Below, one piece after another: positions 62,770-64,000 of a stretch of 64,000 nt of DNA. Numbering within the stretch: position 1 is the first letter of the stretch; each line of letters starts with the position of its first letter. Where the stretch lies: positions 1-64,000 of the forward strand of contig SUVN01000010.1 in the NCBI GenBank assembly GCA_015061985.1, read 5' to 3'. The notes under the pieces were generated by a model, which searched no databases, was not told where the DNA came from, and saw only the letters and a list, made by a program, of their open reading frames with translations. The position numbers and the translations under genes were made by a program. This DNA is from Akkermansiaceae bacterium (GTDB lineage: Bacteria; Verrucomicrobiota; Verrucomicrobiia; Verrucomicrobiales; Akkermansiaceae).

Positions 62770-64000
62770 ATGCTGCCCATTGACCGGATACGGGAAAATG
62801 TGCTGGAAGCCGTGCATGAACCGGGCTTCTGTGTGCTCCTCAGTGCCCCTACGGGTTCAGGTAAATCCACACGGATTCCGGGCATGCTGCTGGAAGCCGG
62901 ACACGGAGAGCGTGGCACCATCATCGTGGTACAGCCACGACGGTTGGCAGCACGGTTGCTGGCGGGTTATGTGGCACGACAGTTTCCCTGCAAGCTCGGT
63001 CAGGAGGTGGGCTATACCGTGCGGTTTGATTCCCGCTGCTCCCGGGACACCCGCATCCTCTTTGTGACGGACGGTATACTGGAACGCCGCCTTACGGATG
63101 ACCCGGAGCTGAAGGGTGTATCGGCTGTCATATTTGATGAAGTTCACGAGAGGCGACTGTCCGGCGATTTATGCCTGGCACGCGTGTTGCAACTGCAACG
63201 GGGCAGCCGCCCGGACATTGGCGTATTCGTCATGTCTGCCACACTGGAGCTGGACAAGTTGCAGGGCTATCTTCCACAGGCAAAAGTGCTGCGGGCAGAG
63301 GGGCGACTTTACCCCGTTGAGGTGAGCTACCGCCCGCCCGTGGCTGTCCGAAACCGCTTCGGCTATGTCGTGCCGCCTCCCGTCTGGGAACAGTGTGCAG
63401 AGGCAACGTGCAGCCTGTCAGCGCTGCCTGACTGCGGGGACATCCTCGTCTTTCTGCCCGGGGCCTACGAAATTCGGCGCACTGTTGAACTGCTGGAGCA
63501 ACGCCCTGCCCTGCGTGGGTGGGACATATACCCCCTGCACGGTCAGCTGCCGCCGGAGGCTCAGGCCCAGGCCATAGAGCGCGGAGACAGCCCCCGAGTC
63601 ATTGTCTCTACCAACATTGCGGAAACTTCACTCACCATTGAGGGCGTGCGCTCTGTCGTGGACAGCGGGACAGCTCGGGAAGCCCGCTGGGATGCCCTGC
63701 GTGGCATGTCCACGCTGCATATAGAACCCATTTCTCAGGCTCAGGCAGAACAGAGGGCCGGTCGAGCCGGGCGACTCGGCCCGGGCCGCTGCATACGCCT
63801 GTGGAGCGAGGCCGAACACCGCCGCCGTGTACCCTTCCCTTCGCCGGAGGTCCACCGGGCCGATATCTCTGCCGCCTTTCTGAATCTGCTTGCCTGGGGC
63901 TGCCACACTCTGAGCGACATACGCCGCTTCCCCTGGCCGGATACCCCGGCAGAGGCAGAAACGCAGCGTGCCTGGCAGCTGCTGGAGGATTTAGGCGCGG
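62770..64000 (+). CDS. hrpB: ATP-dependent helicase HrpB (5' part, runs off the window)
   Basis: HrpB is a DEAH-type RNA/DNA helicase of unsettled cellular role. About 410 residues are present: SAPTGSGKSTRIPG (Walker A near 29), QPRRLAARL, FDEVHERRLSGDL (DEVH box), MSATLE (motif III), STNIAETSLTIEG (motif V) and EQRAGRAGRLG (motif VI). The reading frame is open to the last base. The C-terminal domains are outside the window. It starts four bases after menA. Confidence 0.9.
   Translation, partial: MLPIDRIRENVLEAVHEPGFCVLLSAPTGSGKSTRIPGMLLEAGHGERGTIIVVQPRRLAARLLAGYVARQFPCKLGQEVGYTVRFDSRCSRDTRILFVTDGILERRLTDDPELKGVSAVIFDEVHERRLSGDLCLARVLQLQRGSRPDIGVFVMSATLELDKLQGYLPQAKVLRAEGRLYPVEVSYRPPVAVRNRFGYVVPPPVWEQCAEATCSLSALPDCGDILVFLPGAYEIRRTVELLEQRPALRGWDIYPLHGQLPPEAQAQAIERGDSPRVIVSTNIAETSLTIEGVRSVVDSGTAREARWDALRGMSTLHIEPISQAQAEQRAGRAGRLGPGRCIRLWSEAEHRRRVPFPSPEVHRADISAAFLNLLAWGCHTLSDIRRFPWPDTPAEAETQRAWQLLEDLGA

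Overview
This window looks like a chromosome segment from a Verrucomicrobiota bacterium, probably Akkermansia-like. The main clues are a very large exported protein of the autotransporter-repeat type with a C-terminal PEP-CTERM sorting tail, a eukaryote/Bacteroides-type GH13 glycogen branching enzyme, a complete-looking menaquinone branch (menD, menB, menC, menA), and the near absence of Shine-Dalgarno sequences. The taxonomic call is inference from gene style, not from a marker search. No tRNA, rRNA, CRISPR array, prophage or transposase was seen.

Layout. 1-4.4 kb: the tail of an unknown gene, glgB, two small lipoproteins, a palindromic intergenic repeat, an unknown gene, and a 450-bp regulatory-looking gap with a 20-bp inverted repeat. 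4.4-13.1 kb: one giant PEP-CTERM surface protein made of four related modules. 13.3-14.4 kb: dxr. 14.5-25.5 kb: an eight-gene minus-strand run: GldA-like ATPase, permease, GldG-like protein, DUF4340-like protein, prmA, tsaB, a Cys-cluster protein, and a large ABC transporter carrying regulatory N-terminal domains. 25.7-29.6 kb: OsmC, small membrane and lipoproteins, a TlyA-type methyltransferase, DoxX and two exported unknowns. 29.7-34.6 kb: rsmA fused to a Nudix domain, then pheA, holB, yicC and gmk. 35.4-38.9 kb: menD-menB-menC. 38.9-46.6 kb (minus): hom-lysC-two paralogous TPR proteins-murJ. 46.7-55.4 kb: an exported ankyrin protein, a DMT transporter, an acetyltransferase, a hydrolase/OmpA/HAD operon, an Mrp ATPase and TerC. 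55.4-64 kb: an internally deleted epimerase remnant, khpA, priA, three consecutive exported thioredoxin-fold proteins, then pyrC-DUF3820-menA-hrpB running off the end.

The strongest pattern not explained by gene content is transcriptional. At least 17 transcription units start with a readable sigma70-type promoter whose -10 box lies only about 6-12 bases before the ATG, so most mRNAs here are predicted to be leaderless or nearly so. This pattern was also used to choose several start codons. Other points of interest are the RsmA-Nudix fusion, the thioredoxin trio, the paralogous TPR pair beside murJ, the FHA/TerB-like ABC transporter, and the in-frame collapsed sugar-nucleotide epimerase.
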